A DNA stretch of 64,000 bases from Circinella umbellata (lineage: Eukaryota; Mucoromycota; Mucoromycetes; Mucorales; Lichtheimiaceae), in NCBI GenBank assembly GCA_025093555.1, contig JAIWNF010000031.1, forward strand, positions 434,001 through 498,000, read 5' to 3'. The notes below the pieces were generated by a model, which did no database searches, was not told the origin of the DNA, and worked only from the letters and a program-made list of their open reading frames with translations. Position numbers and translations under genes: made by a program. How positions within the stretch are numbered: the stretch's first letter is position 1; every line of letters begins with the position of its first letter. Of this stretch, positions 1-10,919 are shown one piece after another.

Positions 1-2
1 GA

Positions 3-647
3 ACACACCTCAATAAAAATAACAACGATAAAGATAATGATAATGTTTATGATACACTTTCAAAGGATATTGAATCAGCAAGTGATGTTTTACGACAATT
101 TCGCTATGATAAAGCCATTGTAGTCAATCATACCGATACAAGGTTACTTCCATCTAATCCAAAAAGTTGGCGATCCTTGAATTTAGCATCACTGGATTCA
201 TCCGTTCAGTTATCCGCTAAAAACGACGTTACGATTCCATTCCCACATGATACTACCATGACAACACATATTTTAACCATGACACATAATACGAATCAGG
301 TTTTAAAGGAGCATTTGGATGGGGACGATATTTATATGCAGACAACGAATCCATGCATATCCCCTCTACCGGAAAAGATCTTATCCAAAGCGTGGTTTGA
401 GCGTGCAACAGTAACTTTAACTTCGAAAAAGGCAATCTTTGATGGATTATTTACTCCATTAGATAGTCAGAATGTAACATCATCATTACAATTGGGCCGT
501 TGTCAGGGGAATAGTGGGATTTGGTTTGTTGGCTCTTATTGTTGGCCTGGTATTCCACTTTTGGAAGGATGCGTTGCAAGTTCTGAAAAGGTAGTTTCAG
601 AAGGAATTGCTCTCGCTGAAGGAATAACCATGGAAGTTCCTTGGTAA
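3..647 (+). CDS. FAD-dependent amine-oxidase-like oxidoreductase, 3' end (5' truncated by window edge)
   Basis: An open frame enters the window at base 3 with no in-frame stop and ends at TAA 645-647, so about 214 C-terminal residues are visible. The last 50 residues carry a pattern typical of the C-terminal FAD-contacting segment of amine oxidase/COG2907-like flavoproteins: a GIWFVGSYCWPGIPLLEGC stretch followed by an amphipathic helix (VASSEKVVSEGIALAEG). In that family the G-x-Y...GIPLLEGC turn closes over the flavin. The N-terminal dinucleotide-binding motif lies outside the window, so substrate and subfamily cannot be fixed. The upstream part is Asn/Asp-rich and looks like a loop insertion. 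No intron is seen in this stretch. The TTG near base 177 is not needed as a start because the frame is open further upstream. Confidence 0.75.
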   Translation, partial: THLNKNNNDKDNDNVYDTLSKDIESASDVLRQFRYDKAIVVNHTDTRLLPSNPKSWRSLNLASLDSSVQLSAKNDVTIPFPHDTTMTTHILTMTHNTNQVLKEHLDGDDIYMQTTNPCISPLPEKILSKAWFERATVTLTSKKAIFDGLFTPLDSQNVTSSLQLGRCQGNSGIWFVGSYCWPGIPLLEGCVASSEKVVSEGIALAEGITMEVPW

Positions 648-1764
648 ACAATAACATATAAATCAATATCACCGTCAAATAATAACAATACATACATACC
701 AAAGTCTCTTTAGTTGCATTCACTCCCTTCTATAACCGATCCACCATTAATATATACACGATCTTACATATAATATATTTTTCGCTCAAATAATTATATT
801 CTTCAATTCTTTCTTCTTCACTTTTTTGTTATCATTTATCTTATCTCAATTTATTTTTACTCGCTTTGTTTATAGTACTTTTTTGTGTTTATTTGTTCCC
901 CTATTTGCTCCCCTGTACCCCTTCTTATAGTTACATGCATATCCTTTTTATAGTAATAGTTTATAAGTACACATATATACTCAAATTCATGCTTTTATTA
1001 TTATATTACGAAGATCTAATGTGTTTTTTATCACAGTAATGATTGAAAGAAATGGAGAGAGAGAGAGAGAGAGACTACATAACTAAATCCATTCACGAAA
1101 AATATTTTAACATCTAATGGGAATACAGTCATAAATCCTCCGTCAGTATCATTATACAATTGTTTGACAATATCTCGTCATCAAAGTGAATTTTATTTTC
1201 AAGCAGCATTGAAAAAAACGACTCAGTAATATAACAGTAAGCTGTTTTATGTGGACTACTCTATTATTGAATACGTAGAGTACCTAAGCATTATCCATCA
1301 TAATACAACCTATGTAGCTACGTACAATAGCAGCATATCGTTCCATCCGATTGGTTTTTACATCCATTGCTCTTCACTGAAAACTCTTTGGATTCAGTGA
1401 AGCAATGCATATTGTATTTTATAAAACGACTAGCCTATCATCTACGTATCAAAGCAAAAACATCAAAGTAGACTTCACTCTGAATACAAAAAACAAGCAT
1501 ACTATTTTTTCTACGTATTATACAGTAGGAGCTATTCAATAAATGGCTTGTTTACTTTCCATGTTTGATAGATAGATCAGTAACCACTGGCGTTTTTTTA
1601 TTGCTCATCGTCCGCTTTGTCACTGTGGCTCACTGATGTCATCTATATAATCTCTCTATTAAAAGAACACTGAAGACGTTGGAAAAGTTGGGTTTTTTTT
1701 TAGTTTTCTTAACAAAAAAATGTACAGCTATCATGATAGCAACAGTCTGCGATTCATGGTGTTG
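648..1764. other. Intergenic, AT-rich, no gene seen
   Basis: Downstream of the amine-oxidase-like gene. It holds pyrimidine-rich 3' flanking sequence and a short GA run near 1050-1073. No frame shows coding character and I recognise no RNA gene. Confidence 0.6.
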
Positions 1765-1817
1765 CAGGATTTTGCATCCATTTCCGGACACAACCTTTAA
1801 TTTTTTTCGCTTATGAC
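1765..1817 (+). repeat. Left terminal inverted repeat of the mariner element
   Basis: Starts CAGGATTTTGCATCCATTTC and ends TTTTTCGCTTATGAC. Its reverse complement matches 5317-5369 with a few substitutions and one length change in a T run. Confidence 0.85.
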
Positions 1818-1980
1818 TAGCGTTTGCCTGCCTCGCTTCGCTTCGGCTGAATGAGCCCCTACGCTTCGCTTCGGGTCATTCAACGGAAAACACGTCGCAA
1901 GGGGGGTAAACCCCCCTTGACCCCCCAAAAAGGCGCTTCGCGCCTGGTAGCGACGATCCCCAAGTAAGGCTGTATAATTG
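1818..1980 (+). repeat. GC-rich structured dispersed repeat, copy 1
   Basis: One of three copies in the window (see 44993-45165 and 46578-46711). Shared blocks in order: TAGC at the left edge; CTCGCTTCGCTTCGG; a TGAATGAGCCCCTACGC block; TCGGGTCATT(C/T)AACGG or TAGCGG; a G-run/C-run hairpin; GACCCCC; AAGGCGCTTCGCGCCTGGTAG; and an AAGGCTG.ATAAT tail. Two hairpins are evident: CAAGGGGGG (1898-1906) with CCCCCCTTG (1911-1919), loop TAAA; and the short stem at 1931-1945. GC content stands well above the surroundings. I do not recognise the family, and clear Pol III A/B boxes are not visible. Confidence 0.8.
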
Positions 1981-3752
1981 TTTGTGGATCCAGGCAAATA
2001 AAGAAATAAAGTGTGATAGTATAGCAATAAGATGTCTTTACAATTGAATAATGTCATTTTATTAAACGAAAAGCAAAAAAATTAAATAATAATGCTATGA
2101 CTGTATACTTTACTACTGTGGTAATAATATGGTGAGAATTACGTACTTTAGTTTTGTAATAATTACTGTCTTTGATAGATAAAAAAAATTAAAAGGGAGT
2201 GGGTTATTATTTATCGATCAGAGAGTATAATATTATTTACTGACACATTAACAGGTTGTTCAAGAAATTTCTGAAATTTAATAAAAAAGGAACAAAATAT
2301 ATAAAAGTTAATAAAAGTAGGGTTGATCTTATCGAATTTTTACAAAAGTACATAAGGTTATTGTTGAAAGAAACATTAATAGTTTAAAATAAATGGAGTC
2401 AATGTGTAACAAGTCATTATGAAAATGAAGGAGAAAATGGAAGAGAAGATAGAGAGACTATTTCATGATAGCCGACATTCTTTGTAATAAGGCGATAAGC
2501 TTGCCTATCCTAATTAGCGATTATAAACAAATTTCTGTAATCTGTAACGCATCAAAAGGCAATGTATAGCTGATCATGCGAAAACATTTGATCAGGAAGA
2601 TATACATAAACATGTGTTAATGGTTAACATTGCGATTAGTTTATACTAACAGAAAGCAAGTTTAAGTGGAAATTATTCTCGAGATACTTCACGCGGTAAC
2701 CCAGAAGATTGCGAAGAGCTGATAAGCTTAATTCGTGGTAGATGGACACGATTTCCAGTATAAATTCCACCTGTCTCGGCTAGTATGAAGTGTGAATCCA
2801 GTTTCTTGAAAATTAATTTTGTTTTGTTACAAAGACCTTCTGCAGGATTCAAGAATAACAGGCTAGTTAAATTTTGGTTAAAAACAATGGGGTGGAAATT
2901 CTATCAAATTTAAACAAAATATAAAAGAAAAGCGGCTGTGCTGAATAAATAACTTGTAATAATTATTTAATATAACAGAAACGTAGCAAATTAACTTGAA
3001 ATATTTGCATTAATTACGGAAGCTGTCTTTTCTTTTTAGCAGATATGTGTGTTAGCTACGTAAAATAGACATTGTGGTTAAAATCTCGGCAGAAATTTGA
3101 TTGGTATATCCTTCTCTAGGATTTGTATCTGCACTCAAATATTCACGACATTTAACCTGGAAATAAGTCATTGGCGGCACCATTTAAAAAAACGACCATA
3201 GCAGTTTTTGCTTAAAATATTGTTCTTCAGCAAAATATTGCAGATTAACTGTTATTTTAAATTTTGAGTTTATGTTTTATCCTCTCATATAGCAACGTTG
3301 CCGATCAAGAACAAAATACCAGTCCAAAGCTACGGAGTGAAACTTATTACGGATCCGATGTCCAATGATGATATAGAATATCATAGTTGTGGAAAAGACT
3401 TTTTACTATGATAAAAAAAACCTACAAATATGGATGTGGAGAGACACATGTGATAGATTTTTGCAAAAAAATAAAAATATAACCAAAGACAAACTTTGCC
3501 TTTCGATTGATAGTAAAATCATTACAATTTTCATAGTAGCAATAGGATGAAACAAAAGCCCTTTCCGCAGACAACTTTTTTGTATTAATTTCCAGCAACC
3601 AATGTTTTTATATCGGAATAGCTGACAATTATCTTTAAAATACAGTGAGCAAATGAAAAGCGAAAAGATAGAAATTCAAAGGCAGAGTATCTTACAAAAA
3701 AGGAAATTTTGAGGTTCAACTATCTTAATATACTAGTTTTTGGATTGCAGTG
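1818..3752. mobile_element. ~1.94-kb insert nested in the mariner element, non-coding
   Basis: Bounded by the direct repeat TTTTTCGCTTATGAC at 1803-1817 and 3753-3767, which looks like a 15-bp target-site duplication. The insert begins with the GC-rich structured repeat (1818-1980) and continues with about 1.77 kb of AT-rich sequence with no convincing ORF. I see no poly-A tail at either end and no terminal inverted repeats, so the insertion mechanism is undetermined. Alternatively the 15-bp match could come from rearrangement of a second transposon end. Confidence 0.55.
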
Positions 3753-5121
3753 TTTTTCGCTTATGACAGCATTAATTTCAGACTATATCTAGACAAGAGT
3801 TGTTCCTGGCCTTTTAATAATTTTTTTTTTAAACTTGAAAGAACAACTATGGACTTTATTAACTACCAACCAGAAACTGATGCTCCCGGTTATGCCGACA
3901 GTAATGATGAGATGGATTTCGAAAGTACTGCCATTGAGTATGGAAACATTGAAATGATTGATAATTTCGATGACATGAAGGAAGCAGAAAATGAACGAAG
4001 GGTCGAAGCTGTTAATTGTATTTCTGAAGAAATACAAGTTCTTTCTATTCATAACATAAAGAGGTACAAAAAATATGGACAAGATCAAATAGAACGACTT
4101 ATACGCTTAAAACAAGAAGAAGGCTTGTCAATCCCAAAAGCTGCTGCGCAATGTGGTATACCTAGAAGTACTGCATATGAATTGATCAATGAATTCAATT
4201 CAAGTGACGGTACGGTTCTACCTGGAAATAATCCAAGAAAATCACAAAACAGAGCGAAAAAGCTTCACCCAACTCACTCGAAATTTTTGATCCAGCTTTT
4301 TGGTCAAAATCCCTCCATAGTACTTGAACAGGCGAGGATTCAACTTTGTGAAGCATTTCCGAGAGAAGTGTGCATTATCTTGAAGCAAGCAACAAAATAT
4401 ACAACAGAAAGAGATTCACCAAGGACTCTCCAGCTACGCTTTGATATTATTACACAGTCGAAAGCAAATGGAGTGGATTTCAAAACTAACTTTGTGTTTG
4501 TCGATAAAGCTGTGTTTCATACCCAAATGATTAGAGGATGTGTATGGTCAAAAAAAGGTGATCCAGCAGTGGTTCAAGTACATACACAGAAAGGTGTAAA
4601 CATAAGCATCATCGGATGTATATCTCCATTCGGTGTGATTAACTACTCTAAAGTTGAATCATTGAAAAAGAGTTCTCCAGCCTGCAAATAAGAAAAGAAA
4701 GGCCAACATGCAGGATGTGGATAAGACCAAAAAGCTCCCAAAAGGCACAACTGCATACCATATTGTGAAATTTATGGATGTTGTCAAGGATACTTTGGAC
4801 AAACATGATAAAAAAGGAATGTTTATTGTTTTGGATAACTGCAGAATTCATCATTCTCAGTTTGTAACTGATGTAATTACAAGAAGAGGCTCTAAACCAC
4901 TCTTCATGCCACCTTACTCTCCATTTCTCAACCCTATAGAAGAATGCTGGTCAAAGATTAAAAAGCTGATCAGAAGAAACCCCCTGGACGAAAGAGATAC
5001 CCTTACACCACGTATTGTCGAGGCATGTCTTAAAGTTACTGTCGAAGACTGTAATGATTGGATAAGACATGCTGAAACATACTGGGATAGATGTCTTGAA
5101 AAAGAACTTCGTTTAAAGTAA
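3750..5121 (+). pseudogene. Tc1/mariner-type DDE transposase, frame-disrupted
   Basis: Two frames cover the transposase: 3750-4691 and a +1 frame continuing to 5121. The likely natural start is the ATG at 3849 (MDFINYQPE). The N-terminal half has a helix-turn-helix-like segment (QDQIERLIRLKQEEGLSIPK... then a CGIPRSTAYELINEF recognition-type helix). The catalytic triad is recognisable as FVDK (first Asp), VLDNCRIHH (second Asp) and PPYSPFLNPIEECW (Glu), the usual DDE_3 signature. The first motif reads VDKAVF where the family usually has VDEAGF. Around residues 205-215 a stretch between LCEAFP and the ILKQATKYT segment looks deleted. The frame break lies at about 4660-4690. The gene is probably inactive. 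Its C-terminal half is otherwise well preserved, so the copy is not very old. Confidence 0.85.
3753..3767 (+). repeat. 15-bp direct repeat of the left TIR inner end
   Basis: TTTTTCGCTTATGAC, identical to 1803-1817 and in the same orientation. Bases just after it (AG) continue the match to the right inverted repeat, as expected if this is the original continuation of the left TIR. Confidence 0.7.
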
Positions 5122-5316
5122 ATGAAAAGATCCGAAAACCAAGTTAAAATACTGTAATAACTATATAATTGTTTTTACTTACGAGGGCTAAGAGATTCAC
5201 TTGTGACGATTAGAGATTTACACAAATGGTAGGGAGGGGGTTTCGCGACTAATATCAATTTATTTTCGTATTTGCTACACCTGCTTTTATCGGATCAACC
5301 AAGTACGTATCATCTA

Positions 5317-5369
5317 TCATAAGCGAAAAAAAATTTAGGGTTGTGTCCAGAAATGAATGTAGAATCCTG
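5317..5369 (-). repeat. Right terminal inverted repeat of the mariner element
   Basis: Reads TCATAAGCGAAAAAAAATTT and ends GAATCCTG; inverted partner of 1765-1817. Confidence 0.85.
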
Positions 5370-5701
5370 TTACGTATTATGTATTTATTAGTATCATTAA
5401 ACGAAAAGAGTTTTCATTCCTTTCTTTTCTTTCCTAGAAACTAGATTGATGAAGACCACAGATCTCTATTTGGACTTTTTGACAGAATAAAAAAAAACAT
5501 CCCACCTCTTCTTATAAGGTAATATTTTTATCACTTTTACATGTATACTCTTCCCTTCTTATTCTTCTGTCTTGCACGCGTCTGTTTCACTAGCTACAAA
5601 AATATTTGAAACTCCACTCTTAAAGCAAACAGCTTTTGCGTGTTTTTTTAAAACAATAAAAAAAAGGAACCATTTATTTTTTCATATTTTATTTTTGAGT
5701 A
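5370..5701. promoter_or_regulatory. Spacer between transposon and kinesin gene
   Basis: About 330 bp, AT- and pyrimidine-rich, presumably holding the kinesin promoter. No specific box can be named. Confidence 0.3.
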
Positions 5702-8700
5702 ATGAAATCAACTGTTGAGGTAAAACTATTGTGTTATTTAGTTTACAGCAACTGAACTATATTCTATTATTATAATTAACGAACATTTTTTCTATTGGTC
5801 ATTCAAAAAATTAAACACAATTAGTCCAATCGGAAAAGAAGTTCTATTCCTATTAAATCCACCACACTTAATACTTCTAATAATAACAATAATACGAAAT
5901 TAAAATCAACAGCAACACCCACTATCAAAAAACAACCACTAGGCATTGCTAATAATAACATTTGTAAACCAACCACAGCAACAAATATGCTTTCATCAAA
6001 ACGTAAAAGTAACGAGAAAGAGCCTATTCGATCTACTCGTCCTCGTGTTGATACTGGTAAATCAACATTCCGTCGTACTTCTTCTACCACTACAAATAAA
6101 TCAGCGAAGACGACAAAAGAATCAAATTCGTCACAACCACAACAACCACAGCAACAAGCAAAGAAAACACAGACACGAGCTTCATGGGATTTAAGAGTAA
6201 TTAATTTAATTAAAACAACAAATCGTAGTGTATAATATAGATAACTCATATAAACGCATTTGTTTTCTCAGGGCAAAATATCGGATATGGAAGAGACTCG
6301 TCATGCAAACGAATCAAAAAGTAATGATTTTTTCTTGATTCTCTCTTTATTATTATTATTACTGTTATTATCTGTACGTTACTAAAAGTAATATTTATTG
6401 CAGTCGCTGGATTATCACAAGTTTGGAGAGATTTGGAAGATACTGTTGCTGACAAGGAAACTAAATCCCGAGAAGTTTCTCAACGATTGGTCGAGTTACA
6501 AACTATGCGAGAGGTAATAAATACATAAAATAGATGAGATTAAATAAGAATTAACATCGAAAAAGAAGAGAAAATAATAACAACACAAACAATCACTCGA
6601 CATATTTTATAGGTTGCGGAAAGTAAACATGGAGAAGAACTAGAAAAACTTAAATTACACCATATGCAACAAAATCGAGCTTTGGAAGAAAACAATAATA
6701 TTCTTTTTACCAAACTTACTGAAATGCAAAATGAGGATTCGACAATGAAACAACGAACTCAAAATGCATCGAAACGACATGTGCTTGCGCAAACTGAAAA
6801 TCTAGCACTACAGGTAAATATATAAGACTTTTTTTTTTTTACTTAGCTTAAACTGATGGGGTTAACTACAGAAGAGGAGTACGAGAAAGAGAAAGAGCAT
6901 GTTTTTATTAATGCAATTTAAATATAATTTCTGTGGGATAACCAATAGGAAACAGTCAGCCGTACATCTGCATCGTTTCTAGAACTAGAAGCTGAACTTA
7001 CAAGCTTGAGATCCAGCCATGAGGTATATATATTGTAGGCGAAGAGTAAAATGATATTATTTAAAACAAACACAAATGGCTAAACAACAACAATAACAAT
7101 AAAAAATATTCTTTTATCATTTAATTGCATATATCTGTATATAATACAGATGACGGATAGAAAAATTTCTGAACATGATCAATATATCGAAGAACTTAAA
7201 CAAGAAGTTCAAATTACCAATGTTGATATCAAAGAATTAGAAACACGATTACTTGGTGGCGAAAAAATGCGGCGAAAATTACACAATACAATTCAAGAAT
7301 TAAAAGGAAACATTCGTGTATTCTGTAGAGTTCGTCCTCCACTAGGTAAAAAAAAAAAGAATTACTTTTCACGGTTGCACTCATACCGTAGTTACACTGA
7401 AATTTTAATTTGTTGATTATCTAAATTTAGAATCAGAAAAATTACGAGATGGTAATCTTGCACAAATACAGTATTATGGTGAAGATGGCGAAAAACTTGA
7501 ACTGACTGAAACTCTTAGCAGTACACTTGGAAAAAAGACAATCAAATCTCATCCATTTTCTTTCGATAAGGTAATGATGATGATAGAAAGCGATTATGAT
7601 ACTGAGAAAAGGATGTTGTTGCTGGGAGACACTTTGATACAGACATGTAAAAATCGTTGCTAAGTATATAATTTCTTTTAATAATTTAGGTCTTCGCACC
7701 AGAAACAACTCAAGAAGAATGTTTTGAAGAAATTTCACAATTGGTTCAATCAGCACTTGATGGTTACAATGTTTGCATATTTGCGTAAGTAAATGGTATA
7801 TTATTTTTTACCCACCTAGTATAAGTAATTTAAAAAAAACGTAAATACACTAACTTTTGATGAAATTTGTTCTATGCTTAACACTAAAAATATAATAATA
7901 GATATGGTCAAACAGGAAGTGGAAAGGTAAGAATAAAACGTTAATAGAAATGTTATTTCATTTTTCCTTTCACGCGAAATAACCATCTAAGGCATCTTTA
8001 CTAAACCCTTTAATTTCACTGTATATATATACTAGACGTATACAATGCAAGGACCTTCTGGACCAGTACTTTCATCATCAGTGGGTATGATACCTCGTGC
8101 CGTTCAACAGATTTATGATGTGACTCAAAAATTAAATGAACGAGGTTGGAAATATACAATGGAAGGGCAATTTTTAGAAATATATAATGAAACTCTTCAT
8201 GATCTACTCGGAGACACATCTAATTATGGCAAAATCAAACATGACATTCGACATGAAAAACATGGGAAAACAATTGTAACTGACATGACTACAGGTAAAA
8301 TGACAACTGGAAAATATAAGAGAAATGAGAAGGAGCTAATGGCTGGATATTACAAGCCACGTATCTCCTTTTACACAGGAGAGATCAAACAAGAAAAAAG
8401 AAAGGGCTATTAATCATCTTGCTATAAAAAAAAACTTTATAACAGTGATACTGGATTCACCCGCTAAAGTGAACATGATGCTTCGAAAAGCAAGTCATAA
8501 TCGAGCTACAGGTGCCACCAATTTAAATGAACGTTCATCACGAAGTCATAGTGTATTTATGTTACGATTGACGGGTATTAATCCAACGACAAAAGAACAT
8601 TCATCGGGTGTATTAAATCTTATCGATCTGGCTGGTTCGGAACGTTTAGCATTGTCCGGGTCTACTGGTGATCGGTTACGCGAAACGCAAGCTATTAACA

Positions 8701-9200
8701 AAAGTCTCAGTTGTTTAGGCGATGTAATACATGCTTTGGCTAATAATAAAGATGGTACTGGTCATGTACCGTTCCGAAATTCAAAATTAACTTATTTATT
8801 ACAAAATTCACTAGGTAAAGAACAAAAAAAGTTTAAGCGATGATAATATATAATCTTTCTTTTATGCTTGAGTAGTCCAAATAGAGGGAGAAGAAGATTA
8901 ATAATCATCTTATTTTCGAAATGGGCATTTTCTATTTTTAATAGGTGGTAATAGTAAAACACTCATGTTTGTTAATATCTCCCCACTAAGTGAACATTTT
9001 AATGAAACAATTTGTTCTTTACGATTTGCTACAAAGGTAAAAGCAATGAAAATATTTATGTGTAATATAATAAAGCAACCAATATCCCTGCCTCTAATAT
9101 CTTCTGTTGCTATTATTAATACTAGGTAAACTCATGTCGAATTGGTACAGCCAAAAAACTGACGTCCCCTAGCCGTTCCCAAAAAAACGCGGGCACGTAA
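5702..9200 (+). CDS. Kinesin-14 (C-terminal motor, KAR3/NCD type)
   Basis: Fourteen exons by hand splicing: 5702-5719, 5825-6196, 6272-6320, 6404-6513, 6613-6813, 6949-7023, 7150-7345, 7431-7570, 7690-7784, 7902-7926, 8036-8294, 8446-8814, 8945-9036, 9126-9200. They sum to 2,076 nt, or 691 aa. The N-terminus is basic and Ser/Thr-rich (tail), then about 200 residues of coiled coil (residues ~130-325). The kinesin-14 neck follows ([21 protein letters not shown]), placing the motor at the C-terminal end. P-loop GQTGSGK is at residues 421-427, switch [11 protein letters not shown], switch [10 protein letters not shown], and the end is [11 protein letters not shown]. Family members are minus-end-directed and act in spindle assembly and nuclear movement. 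The 18-bp first exon is inferred because TAG precedes exon 2 in frame. A start at 5987 is the conservative alternative. Confidence 0.94.
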
Positions 9201-9448
9201 TCTAACCAAATCAAAAATATCTTAATACAAATTCAAATAAAAAGTATTGGAACAATTGAAAATATAAGGAATTGATAAATCAATAAATCAATAAGTTAAT
9301 AAGGAGAGAAAGAGGGGCGACTATGATAAAATGTAACGTGTGGATGGAAACCAGTCTCTCCGATGTAATAATATATAAAATAGTGCGTGTAAAAATAACA
9401 TTACTGGTTTTTTCTAAATTATTTGCGTCAAGCAACATAAAGTTACTT

Positions 9449-9735
9449 CTACCGTAATACTTTCACAGCAATGGTGTGTATAACATTGTCAGTCAAAGCA
9501 TCAAATGATTCCGCTAATCGCCAATACAATGAATCGGATAATGTTTGTTGTTGTGGAACTAAACCTGAAAACACAATATAAATATCATCCAATATCTTCA
9601 GGCATCAAATCTTTTACATCTGGCTTTTCCATTGGTGCTCCTATGCCATTCTCAGCTTGTTGTTTCTTATAAAGTTCTAATCCTTTGTAAAACCGATCAT
9701 GAACTGCTGGCAATATCTACAGCAATGTTGTAAAA

Positions 9736-9774
<39 letters not shown>

Positions 9775-10105
9775 AGAAGATAGAACTGTCGATAATTCTG
9801 CTAACTACGAAATAAAAGGAGAGGTTGTGTGCGGATAACTTGTATATTTCATCTTTGCCATAGTATCTAAATCTCTATTATCAGCAACAAGCATTGGCCG
9901 ATTTTGACCTGGTGTTAATTCATTTTGTTTTTGTGCTACGTAAGGATCGTCGTCGTTGTTGTTCTTTTGTTATTATTTCAATTTTTTCTTGCTCTTCAAG
10001 AATTGCAGATTCATCACTATTCTCTTCACCTCCTTCTTCATTCTCGTTACCATTTTCTTCCTTCTTTATATCCTCTTTAGTTTCTTTCGCTTTACCTTGT
10101 ATGTG
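9449..10105 (-). pseudogene. Orphan-gene 3' remnant (related to 12.74-13.11 kb on the other strand)
   Basis: Read on the minus strand, the last segment encodes GLVPQQQTLSDSLYWRLAES... and ends ...AVKVLR-stop at 9449-9451, preceded by an intron-like TTTTCAG. Upstream, further coding-like pieces appear in shifting frames: RFYKGLELYKKQQAEN; LTPGQNRPMLVADNRDLDTM; and a Lys/Glu-rich segment ending RRRSLRSTKTK. I cannot join these into one intact reading frame with good splice sites. It may be a multi-exon orphan gene or a decayed copy. No domain is recognised. Confidence 0.35.
9745..9770 (+). repeat. (GA)n microsatellite
   Basis: Uninterrupted GA run following a poly-A tract. Confidence 0.95.
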
Positions 10106-10484
10106 TCAGATAAACAATGATGTCAGTTGGAATATGCTTTGCTCCCTCACATATTTTTTTTTTCAATTTAAAAGCAAATAATCACAATATATTGTTACTT
10201 TTCTTTGAATCAGATACTTATTCTTTCTCTGTGTATTTTCCTGTTGTGGATGGACATCCGAAATCTAAAAAGTAATATACATTGGTGAATAATCGCCACA
10301 TAGCGACCAAACTAGCATATCATCATCATCAGCCATAAATACTATTATCAATAATTCCCTATCAACTCCTACTGTATACTAAATAATAGCCATAATAAAT
10401 CATCTATGAGAGAAAATTATCAGTGTGTTTTATTATAAACGTTGTTGAAGGTTGGTAGATAATAACAAAGAAAGAAAAAAAAGC

Positions 10485-10522
10485 GGGAGGGGACGGGAGG
10501 GGAGGGGACGGGAGGGGAGGGG
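10485..10522 (+). repeat. G-rich tandem repeat, possible G-quadruplex
   Basis: Four or more runs of 3-4 G separated by A or AC (GGGAGGGGACGGGAGGGG repeated), unusual in this AT-rich background. Confidence 0.85.
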
Positions 10523-10747
10523 AAGTTTATATTTTAAATATTATATAACCTTTTGCTTCCTTAACTTTCAAGTTATTACTATGGGAACAAAGTATACCTT
10601 GACAACAACTGTAACCGACATAATTTATTATTAGCATCAGGATCATTATGTTATGACCGACAACAACATCAAACAAACAAAAACATCATAGAATTGCGCC
10701 CGTTCGTATTAAACTTCATCTCTTTTTCGTATCAGCAGGTGTTCTCT

Positions 10748-10919
10748 GCAATGGAAAATCCAGTCAAGCTGAACCCGCCAAAGCAGTTGCCATGCAAAGG
10801 CTACCCACAACAATAACGTTGTAAATCAAAGATACTTTGACGCTCGTGAACGATAACCAATCTGCCACAATGAAAACCCCAGTCAAGCTGAACCCGCCAA
10901 AACAGTTGCCATGGAAAGT
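10748..10919 (+). repeat. Direct duplication of a ~52-bp segment
   Basis: 10748-10799 and 10864-10919 share CCAGTCAAGCTGAACCCGCC followed by AAA(G/A)CAGTTGCCATG, with about 90% identity over roughly 50 bp. They lie at the start of the degenerate plus-strand gene remnant. Confidence 0.8.

Larger units (their letters stand above)
1765..5369 (+). mobile_element. Tc1/mariner-type DNA transposon, decayed, split by a nested insertion
   Basis: The outer boundaries are imperfect inverted repeats of about 53 bp (1765-1817 and 5317-5369), both starting CAGGATT and both containing GGACACAACC and TTTTTCGCTTATGA. Between them lies a Tc1/mariner-like transposase (3750-5121) interrupted by a frame break. 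The span of 3.6 kb is about twice the usual size. The excess is explained by an insert at 1818-3752, because a 15-bp word at the inner end of the left repeat (1803-1817) recurs directly at 3753-3767. Without the insert the element would be about 1.65 kb, normal for the superfamily. No clean TA target duplication is visible at the outer ends, consistent with age. Confidence 0.8.

Noticed and set aside
5821..6249. 142-codon minus-strand ORF
   Set aside because: Antisense to kinesin exon 2 and explained by its Asn/Gln/Thr-rich composition.
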